From Plantago major (taxonomy: Eukaryota; Streptophyta; Magnoliopsida; Lamiales; Plantaginaceae), in the NCBI GenBank assembly GCA_026545765.1, contig CM048844.1:22204237-22268236 (forward strand): a DNA stretch of 64,000 bases, read 5' to 3'. Below are positions 1 through 13,925 of this stretch, one piece after another; the first letter of the stretch is position 1; each line of letters starts with the position of its first letter. Made by a program: the position numbers and the translations under genes. The notes below the pieces were generated by a model, which was given only the letters and a program-made list of their open reading frames with translations, ran no database searches and was not told the origin of the DNA.

Positions 1-480
1 TTAGTATTAGTTTCAGATTACCACAAAGTTTGTTTCAAGGACTCAGAAAGTTAGTTTCAGAACACCACAAAGTTAGCAAATCCAACAATAATATCAATAT
101 CAACATACTTAAAACCATGTGCAGAGCATAAGTCGATCATGGCAGTAATGTCATCATCAGTGAAAACCATGAAGGTTCTTCTCAATAACATAAACAAAAC
201 GAGTAGAATTCAAATCCTTGAGATAAAATTTTGAAGTTGCAATATCGAGAAGATCAGAAAAGCTAAACCCAGGTTTTATGCCAAAAGCATGGCTAAAACC
301 ATTGAACGCGAGAGAGACAATGAAATCCATGGTCAAAATTGCAGAAATCATAGTGAAAAACAGGAAAAACGAGTGAAAGAATCGGATCGAGAGAGAAAAA
401 ATGCGAGAGGAGAAGAGAGAAATCTGGAAATGATGAAGAACAAATGAATTCTGTACACACAACAGTACGGTAGACTTGGA
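1..480. other. Window-edge sequence, no gene recognised
   Basis: No known family is recognised here. A minus-strand open frame runs from an ATG at 330 (or further upstream at 462) to a stop at 157. The peptide from 330 is 57 residues and could be a first exon cut by the window edge, but no convincing splice donor or homology was seen. Two short imperfect copies of a motif containing AGTTTCAG..CCACAAAGTT lie at about 8-30 and 52-75. Confidence 0.2.
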
Positions 481-704
481 GAGAAAGAAAGGAGGGGCAT
501 TAATGGAAAGTCATGTTGTAGTTGAGAAATTGCGCTAAAAAAGAACGACCTTTTTGCAAAGATTTTTTTGAGCCGTCTTTTATGCAAGAGAAAGAAAGGA
601 GGGGTATTCATGAAAATCCATGTTATAGTTGGGATAAATTAGGGCTAAAAAAATAGAATGACATATTTTGCAAGACTTTTTTTGAGTGGTTCTTTTGTGC
701 AAGC
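481..704. repeat. Degenerate tandem duplication (about 113 bp x 2)
   Basis: Two adjacent copies both start with GAGAAAGAAAGGAGGGG (near 481 and 594). Both continue through matching ..GGCTAAAAAA.. and TTTTTTTGAG..CTTTTGTGCAAG blocks. They are diverged but collinear, and lie just upstream of the HINT2-like gene. Confidence 0.7.
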
Positions 705-905
705 TCAACCCGTGGTCCTCATATTTAATTTCCTAAAAAAAACATTTTGCAAATGGGTGCTCTTTCATCCACTTCTGACTTCTGTCACTCGACTCATCTC
801 TCCTGGACTGAAGTTCTGGAGCTCAGAAAATTCGCTGAATAAAACCGGGTCGAACTCGGATCAGTCTCTGAGTTTGTTTCATCAATTATCTCAGCATCAT
901 CACAA

Positions 906-3058
<2,153 letters not shown>

Positions 3059-3629
3059 GATAGAGTTGAATAAATGTTTCTAAGTTTTGTTTGTTTCGAA
3101 GCCATCAGATTGATGCATATCAATGCTTTGTTCAGCTTATAGAGTTTGTTTAGTGGATTTTTGCTAGACCTTGTGTTTTTATCATCTCATAGCAAGCATC
3201 TTCCACATGTAAGGGTGACATTGTTGACATATCATGATATAATAATGTGGGAAAAAGATTCTTTAGGAAACACAGATGACATTCGATATGGCAAGGGAAA
3301 AAAAAAAAAAAAAAAAAGATCAACGAAAAATATGCTTTGCACTTTGCAGAGCATGAGACATTTTATAACAGGGAAGCAATATGAACTTCATTAACTGTGG
3401 TTTTCTATACATCTGAACTTTAGTATAACAATATATAATGAATTGAGCTTCCGGAAATCCCCAGAAAAACTATAGTAGGAGTACAGGACCTACAGCAATA
3501 TGGCACCATATTTAACTATAGATCATGGAAGCATGTCAAGGGGCAGGACTAGGTAGCCACAGAGAATAAACTCAGCAGTAGCCATCTCTAGACAGTGGAC
3601 AGAAGTCTCCTATGACTAACTCAACAGAC

Positions 3630-5699
3630 TCATAGTATTGCATGTACTCCCGTCTGATTTGAGCAGAGACATGAACAGTCTGGCTTTAAGAAGTTATGCT
3701 GCAGAATTCTTTTATCTCGGTTACTCATAAGTTTGATAAGAGGCAGCTTCAAAGAAACTTGGCGCCAAATTTCTTTCACAGCCCCATTTGGATCCTCGTA
3801 CTCAAAATACCTTTTCACCTGAATTCGAGATTAAAAATGTGAATCTTGATCCCAACTGAGATTTGCAATGCAGTTTCATATTTGTACGTACTTAAACAAA
3901 ACTTAATGCTAAAATATAAAACTATATGTTGGCAACTCTTTTCTATGGATTCTGAATAAAAAATAAACTATAAGAAGAAAATAAGTAGATCGGGGGTCAA
4001 GAAATACCTTTTTCAACTCTTTTTGAAACTTTAGAATCCTCTTTGAACTCACTCTTCTTAGCAGTTTTACCAATTTTCCAGGTTTAACAGCAGTGTTCGT
4101 ATCAATGAAGATAGCAATCTGTCTATAGTCTATAACATCTTCGAATGGCAGCTCTATGTAGTCACTTACAATAACAGGAACACACAGACTCACTATAGCA
4201 TCAAAAAGTCGACAAGCAGAAGGAGTATCACCAGCTGGATGTAAACAAAATCTTGACGTGTGCATTCCATTTGATGCTGCACGACGACCCTCCCTAGACT
4301 GTGTCCCGTGTTTGATAATAACATCCTCTTCATTCTCAAGCACTTGGAAAAGTAAATCTCGGATCTTACCACCCTATGTTCCACAAAGGGACAGTCTCAT
4401 GTGTAAATACATATCTAAGTGAATTGAGAAGCATAAAGTTCAGCTGAAAGCAGGAACAACAGTAATATATAACCAGCATCCACTGTCAGAATACTGGCAT
4501 ATCCAAAAAAATTGAGGAGTTGATATGATGCAACCAAAAGCCCAACTCTAAGAAGATAGAAAAGGGAGTGTTTACACAGAAATCATGTTCTTTAACACTT
4601 CCAAAGCTTTATGTAGTAAATGTAAAGTTTCACAGCCTAGACTTAATTGCATAACAGGCATATATTGTGGTTATACTTATATCAAAGTATCATCGTTGGT
4701 TCAGTTTTTCTTCTCAATCAAGATGAGAAACTCAATAATCAGATAGGAAAAACGATTCTATCTTTTGCAATACATACATCTCATGATTATTAACAGAAGC
4801 ACACCTCCAATGATCTGATCAAATGAACTCCTTACCTCTTTCCGGTAACGATTGCCCATAAAGAACAGCAGGGACTCGCGATTCTGAACTCCTACACCAC
4901 CCTCATACGTCTTAATCCGGTGTGAATATGGCAGAATCACATCCTTCACTAAAGACGCCTGATCGTGACTAAACCTCCCAAAATCCGAAACCAATAGCAC
5001 CCCATTCTTGACCCTCTCAATAACTCTGTACAAAGCATTAGGATCCTGACATATAAACACATGATCCCTCCCATTATTCCTCTTCCAATACACTTGCTCC
5101 TCCAACCACTCCATCAGTTCCTCCTACATCATTCATCACAAACTATCCATCATTTCCAAATCATTACTCAAAGCTGAATCATAATTATCACAACAAATGC
5201 TAAAACTTATCGGTACCTGAATTCGCTCATCGTCGTAAACATGCCTCTCACCAGACACATTCCCCGGCCTAATCGGATTAACAACCAAGCTCAAAGATGA
5301 GAAGAACGGCAAGTAGAAAACATCAGCCTCCTCCGGATTCAGCACCCGAGTCACCGCCGAGCCGACTCGCTCGTGACTCGGCCTATTCAGGTCTGAAAAC
5401 AAGTACCACTCCGCCGAATGCTGGTGGCCAGGGTACTTGAAAAACGCATCTTTTTCCACAGGGTCTCCCCCACGCGCCACCACATAGCTCCTAATGACAC
5501 CATAAGTGAATTTTCTGGGCAAATTATACATGTACACTTTGACAATGTCATGAGTGGCAACGTCATTTTGCAGGCTAGGAATGCTGTTGTGATGGCGAAT
5601 TGAAATTGGTGTGTAGAAGAGGAGAAAGGTGTAGAGGGGAAAGAGGACGATGAGGATGAAGAGGGAAAATGTGGGTTTTAGGAAAGATTTTCCAGCCAT
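3630..5699 (-). CDS. ARAD1: ARAD1/ARAD2-like GT47 arabinosyltransferase (exostosin family)
   Basis: Four minus-strand exons give 441 aa: 5699-5217, 5123-4836, 4373-4008 and 3818-3630, every junction in phase 0. An N-terminal signal anchor (about residues 8-30, Leu/Phe-rich) predicts a type II Golgi membrane protein. A GT47 exostosin domain follows. The exon 1 part has [12 protein letters not shown] and [16 protein letters not shown]. The exon 3 part has the [28 protein letters not shown] block, typical of the donor-binding region. Arabidopsis ARAD1 (447 aa from memory) is needed for pectic arabinan synthesis, so the inferred role is arabinosyl transfer to rhamnogalacturonan I side chains. No frame breaks were seen. 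The closest alternative is another GT47 subgroup, but length and N-terminus favour ARAD. Confidence 0.88.
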
Positions 5700-6825
5700 G
5701 GTTATGGCTAATTGAGCTAAGGTTTGAACAGAGATTCATTTATAGGTTTGTGTATTAGTATTAAAGTGTGATAAGAGCGAATTAGAAGATGGTAGTAGGT
5801 GTTGGTGGGATGAAGGTGGAAGAGAGGTTCGGTGTATGTAATTACGGCGGCGAGTGGACAAGTAGTGGAGTGCCATTACATTTACAGAAAGATTTGGGGG
5901 AGATGGGTAAATTTGCACAAACCCCCTCCAATTATCCCGTATATGACAATCGAGAAAGATTTCGTCTCGTTTTTTACGTGTAGTCCTGCTGATTTTGTAC
6001 GAATATGATACTACTTTTTTGGGGATTCGGTACCTATGCGATAGTACAGGACGACTACATGGGTTTTATGTCATTTACAAAGCGATCGGATTCAATAGCA
6101 CAACGTGGAGTATTTACCAATTTTTTATGAATTAATACACGATCGAATTATAAATAAAAAGTTTAATACTAAGATAACAGTAGTTGGTAATATTATATTA
6201 TAGTATATATATAAGTGGACAACTATTGGAGTTGTGCAATCGAGTACTTAATTTAAGTTAAATTGTACTCATTTGTAATATATATGTAAATTAGACTTTA
6301 ACTACAAATAACCAACATGACTTCTCTAATTAAATTACAAGCCCTAATTCCTCTATAACAAAATCAGTTCATCATGTTTTCTTCAATTAAATTTAAGACA
6401 TAATTCAAACACAACAAAACCAATTCATCATTAAAAAAACAAAGATCATCAATCTTCCTTGCATGTTCTCCAATTAAATTTAAGAAGATCAATTTGCATG
6501 AACCCAAACCCTAATTATTTAACTCGGAAAAAAATCAATTATCAAAAGCAACGATATTACTTATCTTCATATGAATATCACATTATTTATAATTAGGTGT
6601 CACAATAACACGCTTAGCGTGTTCTAATGTTCCAAGTATTATCAAAGGCGAATGTATAGAATTTCAATATAAGGAGTACATTATGTGTGAAGACGGTGGT
6701 GCTTATTCAATCAATATATGAAGTTACACGATCTCTCATATAAACTCAAACATTAATTATCCCACTTACATATAGTCTTCACTACTTATATTATTAAAGG
6801 ATACTCACGCAAGCTAGACATTCAT
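5700..6825. other. Intergenic, AT-rich; holds a Helitron 3' end
   Basis: This stretch lies upstream of the ARAD-like gene and downstream of the GA20ox stop. Short open frames at 5736-5983 have no family resemblance and overlap on both strands. The only structure recognised is the Helitron-like end at 6213-6627. Confidence 0.5.
6213..6627 (+). mobile_element. Helitron-like 3' terminus (non-autonomous fragment)
   Basis: The stretch opens with AAGTGGACAACTATTGGAG (6213-6231), a motif repeated almost exactly at 18223. It ends with a 6-bp-stem hairpin ACACGC-TTA-GCGTGT (6608-6622) followed by CTAA and then T, the CTRR|T form of a Helitron 3' end. The element's 5' end was not found. The 18.2-kb copy has the same hairpin and terminus much closer to the shared motif, so about 350 bp here is unshared. 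Confidence 0.55.
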
Positions 6826-8183
6826 TCATGCCCTTTTCTGGTTGATCCAGTTTGAGAATGCTGGGAGGGTATTCATGTCGGATCGGTAATGTAACTGTGT
6901 GAACTCAGAAAGCTCTGCCCAAGTGAAATCTATATACATTCTCGGGTTATTTGAATCTACCAGTTCAGGTGGAGGGCACACCACTTTACCTTTCTTGGGG
7001 CAGAGAAAGAAAGCCATGGATTTTCGAGCACACGTATTGTTCACAATTGCCCTGTGCAGACAACTTTTGTACTTCCCATTTGAAAGTGCCTGTTCAAAAC
7101 CAACCCATACACTCAATGGCGCCAATGATCGAGATATATATATATAATCATATGTGGCATATGCAATACTTGTTGAAATTTATTAATTGAGTATTTAATC
7201 GGGTGCAAATGGTTTGTCTTACCATGAAAGTGTCACCAATGTTGACAACAAGAGCATTCATCTTTGGGCTGATAGATTTCCACTCATTGTCAACAAACAC
7301 TTCTAGTCCACCAACATCATCTTGATGAAGGATTGTCAATGATGTTGGATCATTATGAGGTCCAGTGCCTAAGGTCAGGTCAGGTTTCTTGCATGTTGGA
7401 TAATAGTTCAACCTCATGATTGACTCATTGTCTTCAAAGAAATTTTTGAAATGGTTGCGGTTGACTCCAAGACTAACTGCCAGCAGTTCCATTATCTCTA
7501 GAGAAAGTTTGCTCATGGCACCACAATATTCTTGATACACTTTACTGCATATCAGAATGACTTGTTATATAGTATATACTATGAAATAACAAATTCAAAA
7601 AAGACTATTGAATGTGTGTTTTATATATATATAAAATAACTATGAATTACCTTTTCTCATACCCCAAGTGTACAAACTCTTCACCCAATTTCTCGTGGAA
7701 GTAGTCTTCCACAATTTTTGAATCACCTTCATTTGGTGAAAACCCAAAAGAAAGGGTCTCCTTCCATGGAAGTTTTGAAGAGAATCTTCCAATAAAGCTA
7801 CTAGCATAGCCAAAATGCTCCCCCAACTTTCTTTGAACAATTTGCTTCTCATGAAGCGGTTGCTTAAAAAACTTATCGAGACCATGATGAGCATTAGCTA
7901 TCAGGTTGGCGTTGACACCATGGTTCATAACTAGGAAGAAGCCATGTTTCTTACATGCCTCATCCACAAGCTTGGATGCTTGAGCCAAGGCAATTGGATC
8001 GCCTGAAAGGAAGTCGCCTAGGTCAAGCACGGGAACATGAAGTTCCGGGGACTTGAGAGAAGGCTTCTCATGATCGGGCCATATGAACTGTTGTGGTATG
8101 TTGGATTGTTGTTGCATCATTTCCATACTTAATAATACAAATGGTTTTAGCTGGTTTTTATGAATTGAAGATGAATTCAGCAA
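6826..8183 (-). CDS. GA20ox: Gibberellin 20-oxidase (2-oxoglutarate/Fe(II) dioxygenase)
   Basis: Three minus-strand exons, 8183-7651, 7544-7223 and 7089-6826, give 372 aa with GT-AG introns and matching phase. Hallmarks are [14 protein letters not shown] near residue 29, LPWKET near 138 (a GA20ox signature) and [10 protein letters not shown] at 224-233. The 2-His-1-Asp iron site is H241, D243 and H297, and the 2-oxoglutarate-binding Arg and Ser (RKS) are at 307-309. The enzyme oxidises C-20 of GA12/GA53 stepwise to give GA9/GA20 in the cytosol, and is usually the feedback-regulated, rate-setting step of gibberellin synthesis. The upstream ATG at 8183 was chosen because the residues before the conserved IPQQF block align in length with other GA20ox N-termini; a later start at the MEMM run is possible. 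Small differences from the usual motifs are N242 (often Cys) and T228 (often Pro). Confidence 0.92.
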
Positions 8184-9640
8184 CAGCCTTAATTAACTTC
8201 AACATTTATAGTGAAAATTTAAGTTAGGCTCGTGCAAAAAAGAGGCAAGTCTAAAGTGGGGTTACCATAATATATGTGTAACCTTTTATGAGAAAAATAT
8301 AAGTGCTTACAAAATTACACAAATTTCAAATAATAAAATTATAAAAGTAAAAATTAGTAAGCTAATTATATATGGATGATTTTTATTTATTTATTTGATA
8401 AGTTTTGTGATAATTATTCAATATCAAGTGAATCCATACATATTCTAGATAAAATATAATGATAATTGTCAATATCTTTATCCATTGAAATCTACAAAAT
8501 TAGACTAGCTCACGGTATGGATAGACGTATTGACTACTATCATTTTTAAAATCTACTCGTGTAATTTTATAATACATATAATGAATTCATCAGACATTCA
8601 CAATTTAAATAAATAGCTCCAAAGTTAGAAAAGTAAAAATATTGACTCTATCCTTTGGAGCTTAGACACATTTAATTCAGTCTCTGTAATCAAATCTAAA
8701 ATTTTAAAATCGGGTTGAGGCACTTCAGTGATTCAATACCTTAAAACTACTTAATTCATATTGAAATCCAAAAAAATTCCAATTTAATTTTGTTCTTTGA
8801 TCCTTTCTCTCATACTTCGATGGATTTAACTTGGTTGTCCAAAACCGCTAATGGACAGCTAAAGCAACCATGGTTGCTGGTGGTATCTTCAAAGACGGAC
8901 TCATTATTATTGATGCTACTTTATTATTATTATTGTTGTTGTTGCTGCTGCTGCTGCTTGTTGATTGCGGAGCTTCATTTTTTTTCCTAAAAAAATTAAC
9001 TAAAAAAATTTTCCGTGATTGGAGCTCCGATCATCATACATTTTGCAACCTATGTTTTGTGAGAAGGGTGATTGTGGTGGTGGTTTGAGGTAATTGAAGA
9101 AGTGGGGAAGAGGAGGTGGTGGTAAATCTTGGAGAAGAAAGAAAAATTTTAGTTTAAAATGTAATCGAGATATTTAGGTTTGTATTTTTGTGTAATTTAT
9201 ATTCTTAAAACTATTTAAACTACTAAATTTATAATGCTCTAAAATTCAAGTTAAGTTGAGATGCTCGAGAACGCTACTCATACCAATAATGTACGCTTTT
9301 CTTTTTGAAAATTCATCAATAAGAACTCCATATTTAAGTGTTCCTGCTTCTAATGCAAACTAGTTAATGGCCCGTCAATACTCGACGGGGCATGGAGAAA
9401 AAATTTAAATAAGAAATTAATAAATTTGTATAATAACATGTCAAAGTTGAAAAACATATTAAAACTGCAAGCTGGAAAAATGCATGATTTAATCGCTTCA
9501 ACATTGCATCGGAAGTCATCCCTACCTGTAGAATAGTGCATAATGTAACTTAGTGAAATTGAACACAATCATATATAAAATACACATAAAAGATAAAATC
9601 AACTCATAAAAGATAAAATCAACTCTGAAAAGTGCCTAGC
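8184..9640. other. Intergenic / GA20ox promoter side, AT-rich
   Basis: No gene is recognised. The region contains long A/T stretches and a trinucleotide repeat at 8921-8963. Short open frames across that repeat translate to poly-Leu and are artefacts of it. Near 9595-9635 a short direct repeat (AAAAGATAAAATCAACTC) precedes the LINE. Confidence 0.5.
8921..8963. repeat. Compound trinucleotide microsatellite (TTA)n(TTG)n(CTG)n
   Basis: Consecutive runs of TTA, TTG and CTG triplets are visible. They lie about 740-780 bp upstream of the GA20ox start codon, so length polymorphism here is likely. Confidence 0.9.
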
Positions 9641-9642
9641 AT

Positions 9643-10739
9643 ATGGTCAGAGATGCAAGTGATTCTTCTCCCAGCCTAGCTTCCTTCTGGAACCCTAGGA
9701 TCCCTCCTAAAATCTCTGTTTTCTGGTGGAAGGTTGTTCATAACTGGATTCCTGTTGAAGTTAGGCTTCAATCCAAGGGCATTAACCTTGCTTCAAAGTG
9801 CCAATGTTGTAGCCAAGAAGAAACTCTATCCCATGTTCTACTTTTTAACCCTGAGGCTGTAAAGGTTTGGAATTGGTTCTCCAGAATTTTCAATGTATGT
9901 CAATCCCCTAACCATTCAGCTTTTACTAGGTTTAAGGCTTGGAAAGGTTCTGCCCCTATCCCCTTAGGTTCTTCTACTGGTCTTATTAGAGGCCTCATCC
10001 CTATGCTTATTTGTTGGCATCTTTGGATAGCTAGGAATGATGCAAAGCATAACAGACAATCCATTAAGGCTGATAGGATCATTTTTCAAATAATGGATTA
10101 CTTAAGCTATCTGGGGAAGCTAAGCCTTATGATAGTATTTTCTAGAAAGGGGATCTTGATCTGCTCTCAGGTTGAAATTTTGTTGTGTATCCTGTTGTGA
10201 GTCAAAGAATTGTGACTGTCCAATAGTCTAAACCTCCCCTTGGTGTATTCAAGCTGAATACTGATGGGGCTAGTGTCTCTCAGTCCCTTAGAGCTGCTGC
10301 AGGAGGTCTTGTTAGGAATTCTAAGGGCAGGATGATCAAGGCTTTCTTTAGGTTTTTGGGACACTTATCTCCTCTTGAAGCTGAGCTTAAAGCCATTCTC
10401 TATGGTCTAGAGATGTGCAAGGAGTTGAATCTTGTGCATATTATTGTGGAGTCTGATTCTATGACTGCTGTTTCTTTGATTCTCAATTCCTCAGGTACTT
10501 GTAATTGGAAACTTTATACTGCTGTCCAGAAAATCAAACTCTTGTGTGCTTCCCTTAATTCTTCTGTACAACATATCTACAGGGAAAGTAACCACATTGC
10601 AGATGCCTTAGCAAATGAGGCTTTGATTTATGGCAATTCTGGATCTTACTTGCCGACTGACTGCCCCATTCCCATCAGGAAACGCCTATATCAGGATAGG
10701 TATGGACCTCCTTTTCTCAGAAAATTAAATGGACCCTAA
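9643..10739 (+). pseudogene. LINE ORF2 remnant: zf-RVT plus RNase H
   Basis: Two open segments in different frames (9643-10200 and about 10,247-10,739) together represent the C-terminal part of a plant LINE ORF2. Domain order is zf-RVT, linker, RNase H. The RNase H segment keeps the first acidic position (TDGAS), the ELKAIL Glu, the VESDS Asp and the late HIADALA. The break between the segments is a frameshift or stop near 10,200. Confidence 0.75.
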
Positions 10740-11460
10740 AACTTTCACTTGTGTTCTCTTTGTTGACAGGTCACTAGCTTGGGATTCTGGGATATTGAAG
10801 GACTATGATGTGGTTTTAATTGACCTATTTTTTAATTCTTTTGGCCCTTTCTCTGTGGTTGGGATTATGGGTGCATTAATGTTACCAAGGCAATTGGATT
10901 TGTGGAGATATTGGTATAGGAGAAGTGATTTTCCGCTGTCCCATGGAAGAGAGTCGCCAATCTTGTTGAGGCCATGGTGTCATGAAAGACCTGCAGTGAG
11001 ATGCGAGCCTTTGGCTTTGCTTCACCCTGATCAAATATCCCCGTTTCCAATTGCCTGGTTTAACATTTGCAGCCCCATGTTCCTTCTGTGTTGTGAATGG
11101 GATTTTACTCTAACCTCTATCTGGTTATGGTTTATGATTCCTTTCTTATTTTCGCAGGTGGTCTCTCTAGACCTTTTTTGGCGGTTTTGGAGTTGGCATT
11201 CTATTTCTGGTGACAAGTTCGGTGGACATTTTTTGTGGTTACCTGCCTTTGAATGTCGACAGTTAGTTAGAGCTGAGATGTTGTCTTGTTTAGCCTTTTG
11301 GCTTGGCACTGTTAGTAGTAATTTGGTTAAGGATTTCTGTTCTGCTAGATATAGATACTGTAAGAGCCTTTTCTGTTTGGCTCTGTCACTTGTATCGTAC
11401 TTTCATCTGGCGTCTGTAAAGAACCTTCTGTTCTTCATGGGTACCTATATTCCCCCATGA
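10729..11460 (+). other. 243-codon open frame in the LINE 3' tail, unknown
   Basis: The ATG at 10,729 overlaps the end of the RNase H frame by 11 nt, and the frame runs 732 nt without a stop. The predicted peptide is rich in Trp, Phe, Leu and Cys and resembles no family known to me. It may be a chance open frame in a T/G-rich LINE 3' UTR. There is no evidence that it is translated. Confidence 0.25.
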
Positions 11461-11689
11461 GAACTATTTTATTTATGTTATGCCTTTTGTCTTGTAGTTT
11501 TGGTTGCCACTAAGGAACATCATCCAGAAACGGATATTCCCTCCTTAGTGGTCTTGGTTCAGGATTCGTCCGCGACCATTCACTCTTGGCTAGGCTCCGG
11601 CCTAGACATGCTAGACGATTGGGGTGACCAAGATTACAACGAAAACATAAGTCTTCAAGCCTTTTCTTAAAAAAAAAACTCATAACTTG

Positions 11690-13100
11690 TCGAACACTTC
11701 TTTATAAATTACGTTTGTTGTCGTGTCATATGTATTACCCTCTACGTTGCAAATTACTACGTTCAATTCCTTCCCAATGATAACTCTAGAAAGCGCAATA
11801 TGCAACTAACCATGGTTGAATACATGTGAGGGGAGGTAGAGGCCGACGTGTGAGAGAGAATGTCCCTTACTCTTATTTATGGTAATAGCAAAGCAGATGA
11901 ATATGGGGAACTGTCTCCAATCAATTGATAGGGAACTTCATCTCGATGGGTAGCTCATCATCATCCTCGGGATGAAAACCTTTTGGCATGCGTTGATTAA
12001 AAATATCATCTTTGCCTCAATGATATGCTTCCCAAGATTAGTAACTATGAGCCTTGTTACATTGCACAACTCGAAAGTCTGATCAATATTCCTCAGAAGC
12101 ATTATCATACACCAAACCTTTAGTATGATCCTATGGTTAGGCAATTTAGAGTAATTAATGTTGTTGAAAAATTCTACAGTGAAAACATGTCCGAGACCGT
12201 TCTCAAAATTATCTTCCCTAGCAATGATATATGCGCTCAAATATTCAACGCTATCCCTGGACATCTTCGACATGAAAAATTGATTGATATCATCAAATAT
12301 TTCATTTGTAAGTGCAAGAACATCCTGGTGATGAAATATACATGGTAAAGTGATGGATCACCTAAGTGATACAACAACGAATGATATGTATTATCTACAA
12401 TAGTTGGAATTGGATGACTTACTTCTCAAATAAGTAAACCTTCGGGGATCTTGATATCAACCCACAATCATTAGGTTCAGCGGCATGCCCTCACCGACCT
12501 GTGTTATCCACTCAGCAAATTCTTAATACATTAGGTTCGTCTCTAAAATTTCGAAAGATGACGAACCACACTATATAGCATTAAATTGGACTTAAAACAT
12601 GATAAGTTAAATATGATATAAGTATATGTGATATATAGATAAGACGGGCCATTTACCTGCAATCTCATGCTTTTTATCAACCGAAACACCTCACAACATC
12701 TTATCCTATAGGAGCATATAGATGCATTCACAATATTATAACTATTCCTTCTGGAACAACGGGCGAAATATGTCATAAGTTCTCGCCGAAGACAATTACC
12801 ACTCCCACCAAATGGCTCATATGTACGTCCCATCACATCATTCAAGCTCCTATCGATCACTTCAAAAATGTCGGTTTGTCATGGAAGCCTTATCTCAAAT
12901 AATAAGTCGTCGATCCTCCTTGAGCAGTCATGTGACCTCTGAATCATGAGCTTATTGAATGTTGAGCCCTCGTGATTTGCAATGGTATTCCGAACCTTGA
13001 ATATGCCGGACTACCGTCCTACCTTTATAAAGAAGGAGTGATGCAATCCACCTGATGCAATTGGAAGTACAATATCTCTAGCACATACATGGAAAGAATG
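11690..13100 (-). pseudogene. Degenerate Helitron helicase (PIF1-like) fragment
   Basis: Read on the minus strand from 13,100 leftwards, the pieces follow the order of a Helitron RepHel helicase. They are ARDIVLPIASG near 13,075, IDRSLNDVMGRTYEPFGG near 12,860, a NIVNASIC..CEVFRL..MRLQ block near 12,730-12,660, then LPNHRIILKV and CNVTRLIVTNLGKHII near 12,150-12,040, KVFIPRM near 11,970, and a C-terminal NTYDTTTNVIYKEVF near 11,720. Many stops and frameshifts separate them. The Rep part is absent. Confidence 0.75.
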
Positions 13101-13581
13101 CTGGAAAGAAGGTTTTCATACCTCGAATGGTACTCACAACTTCCGATCTTACTAAGTTCCCCATTAGATTCTAGCGGAGACAATTTCCTATTTTAGGTTG
13201 CTATGCAATGACAATAAACAAGAGTCATGGACAATCACTATCTCATGTTGGACTCTATCTCCCAAATCTTGTTTTCAGTCTTGGTCACCTATATGTGATA
13301 TTCTCGAGAGTAACAAGCAAGAAAGGCGTAGAGGTTTTAGCGCTTGATCATCAAGGTAATCAAACCAATACAACAACCAATGTAGTTACAAGGAGGTGTT
13401 TAACTCTCTTTGATGTATGATTTTTTTAAATTGATAAACTTATATTTCAATTTGTTGCTGTCATTTATTAACTAATTTTTCATATGTTGTTATGCAGTTT
13501 TGATTACTCATTTCGATGCAGATTGTAATGACATCCTACTTTCATTTCATTTTGATGATAAGTAAACTAGGTTAATACTAG
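13088..13581 (+). pseudogene. Helitron helicase C-terminus and 3' end, opposite orientation
   Basis: From about 13,088 the plus strand reads GKNAGKKVFIPRMVLT, one stop, then [21 protein letters not shown] and RVTSKKGVEVLALDHQGN up to 13,420. This is the C-terminus of the same helicase family found on the minus strand just to the left. GGTTAATACTAG followed by T ends at 13,581 and resembles the 3' termini at 39,690 and 61,969, though no terminal hairpin is visible. It is therefore a second, inverted copy. Confidence 0.65.
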
Positions 13582-13925
13582 TATATATAGATGGAACATT
13601 ATTTTAGTGAGAGTAACAAAATCAACACCAAGAAGGCAACAAATCCAGGTAAAAAAAAAAAAAAAAAGTGTAGCTAACAATAGAAGGTTCCCAGCAAAAA
13701 TGCCACATGGCCAACATAAATGGGGTTACTTCCAAAATCAATTGACACGATTCCAATGATCAAAATCAAACGAAAAGCATTGAATTGAGTGACGTGTTTA
13801 ATTCCCAAACCACTCAACCTCATAAAGCCTTCTCCGCTAAGCTACACGGCGGTGCAGCCACTCCTCCGCCCAGATCTGCACCTCCTCCGATCAACCATCA
13901 CCAAAAACTCACAGATCAGATCTCA

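Larger units (their letters stand above)
9643..11680 (+). mobile_element. 5'-truncated L1-type LINE (3' half)
   Basis: The element opens inside the reverse-transcriptase zinc-binding (zf-RVT) region: FWNPRIPPKISVFWWKVVHNW, then CQCCSQEETLSHVL and ICWHLWIARNDAKH. A frame change near 10,130-10,250 leads into an RNase H domain starting near 10,247 with FKLNTDGAS, then ELKAILYGLEMC, VESDS and HIYRESNHIADALANEA. The RNase H frame ends at 10,739. About 940 bp of 3' sequence follows and ends near an A-run at 11,669-11,678. Endonuclease and most of RT are missing, so this is a dead 5'-truncated insertion. TSDs were not resolved. Confidence 0.8.

Noticed and set aside
5736..5983. Small overlapping open frames upstream of ARAD
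   Set aside because: They overlap on opposite strands in the promoter/5' UTR region and lack motifs.
8790..9088. Short frames encoding poly-Leu or poly-Cys
   Set aside because: They are translations of the TTA/TTG/CTG microsatellite, with no start context or homology.
13785..13925. N-terminal extension of the six-span protein
   Set aside because: The family normally begins at the MDL..EELQFL sequence at 13,926. The 47 extra residues are low-complexity and more likely 5' UTR.
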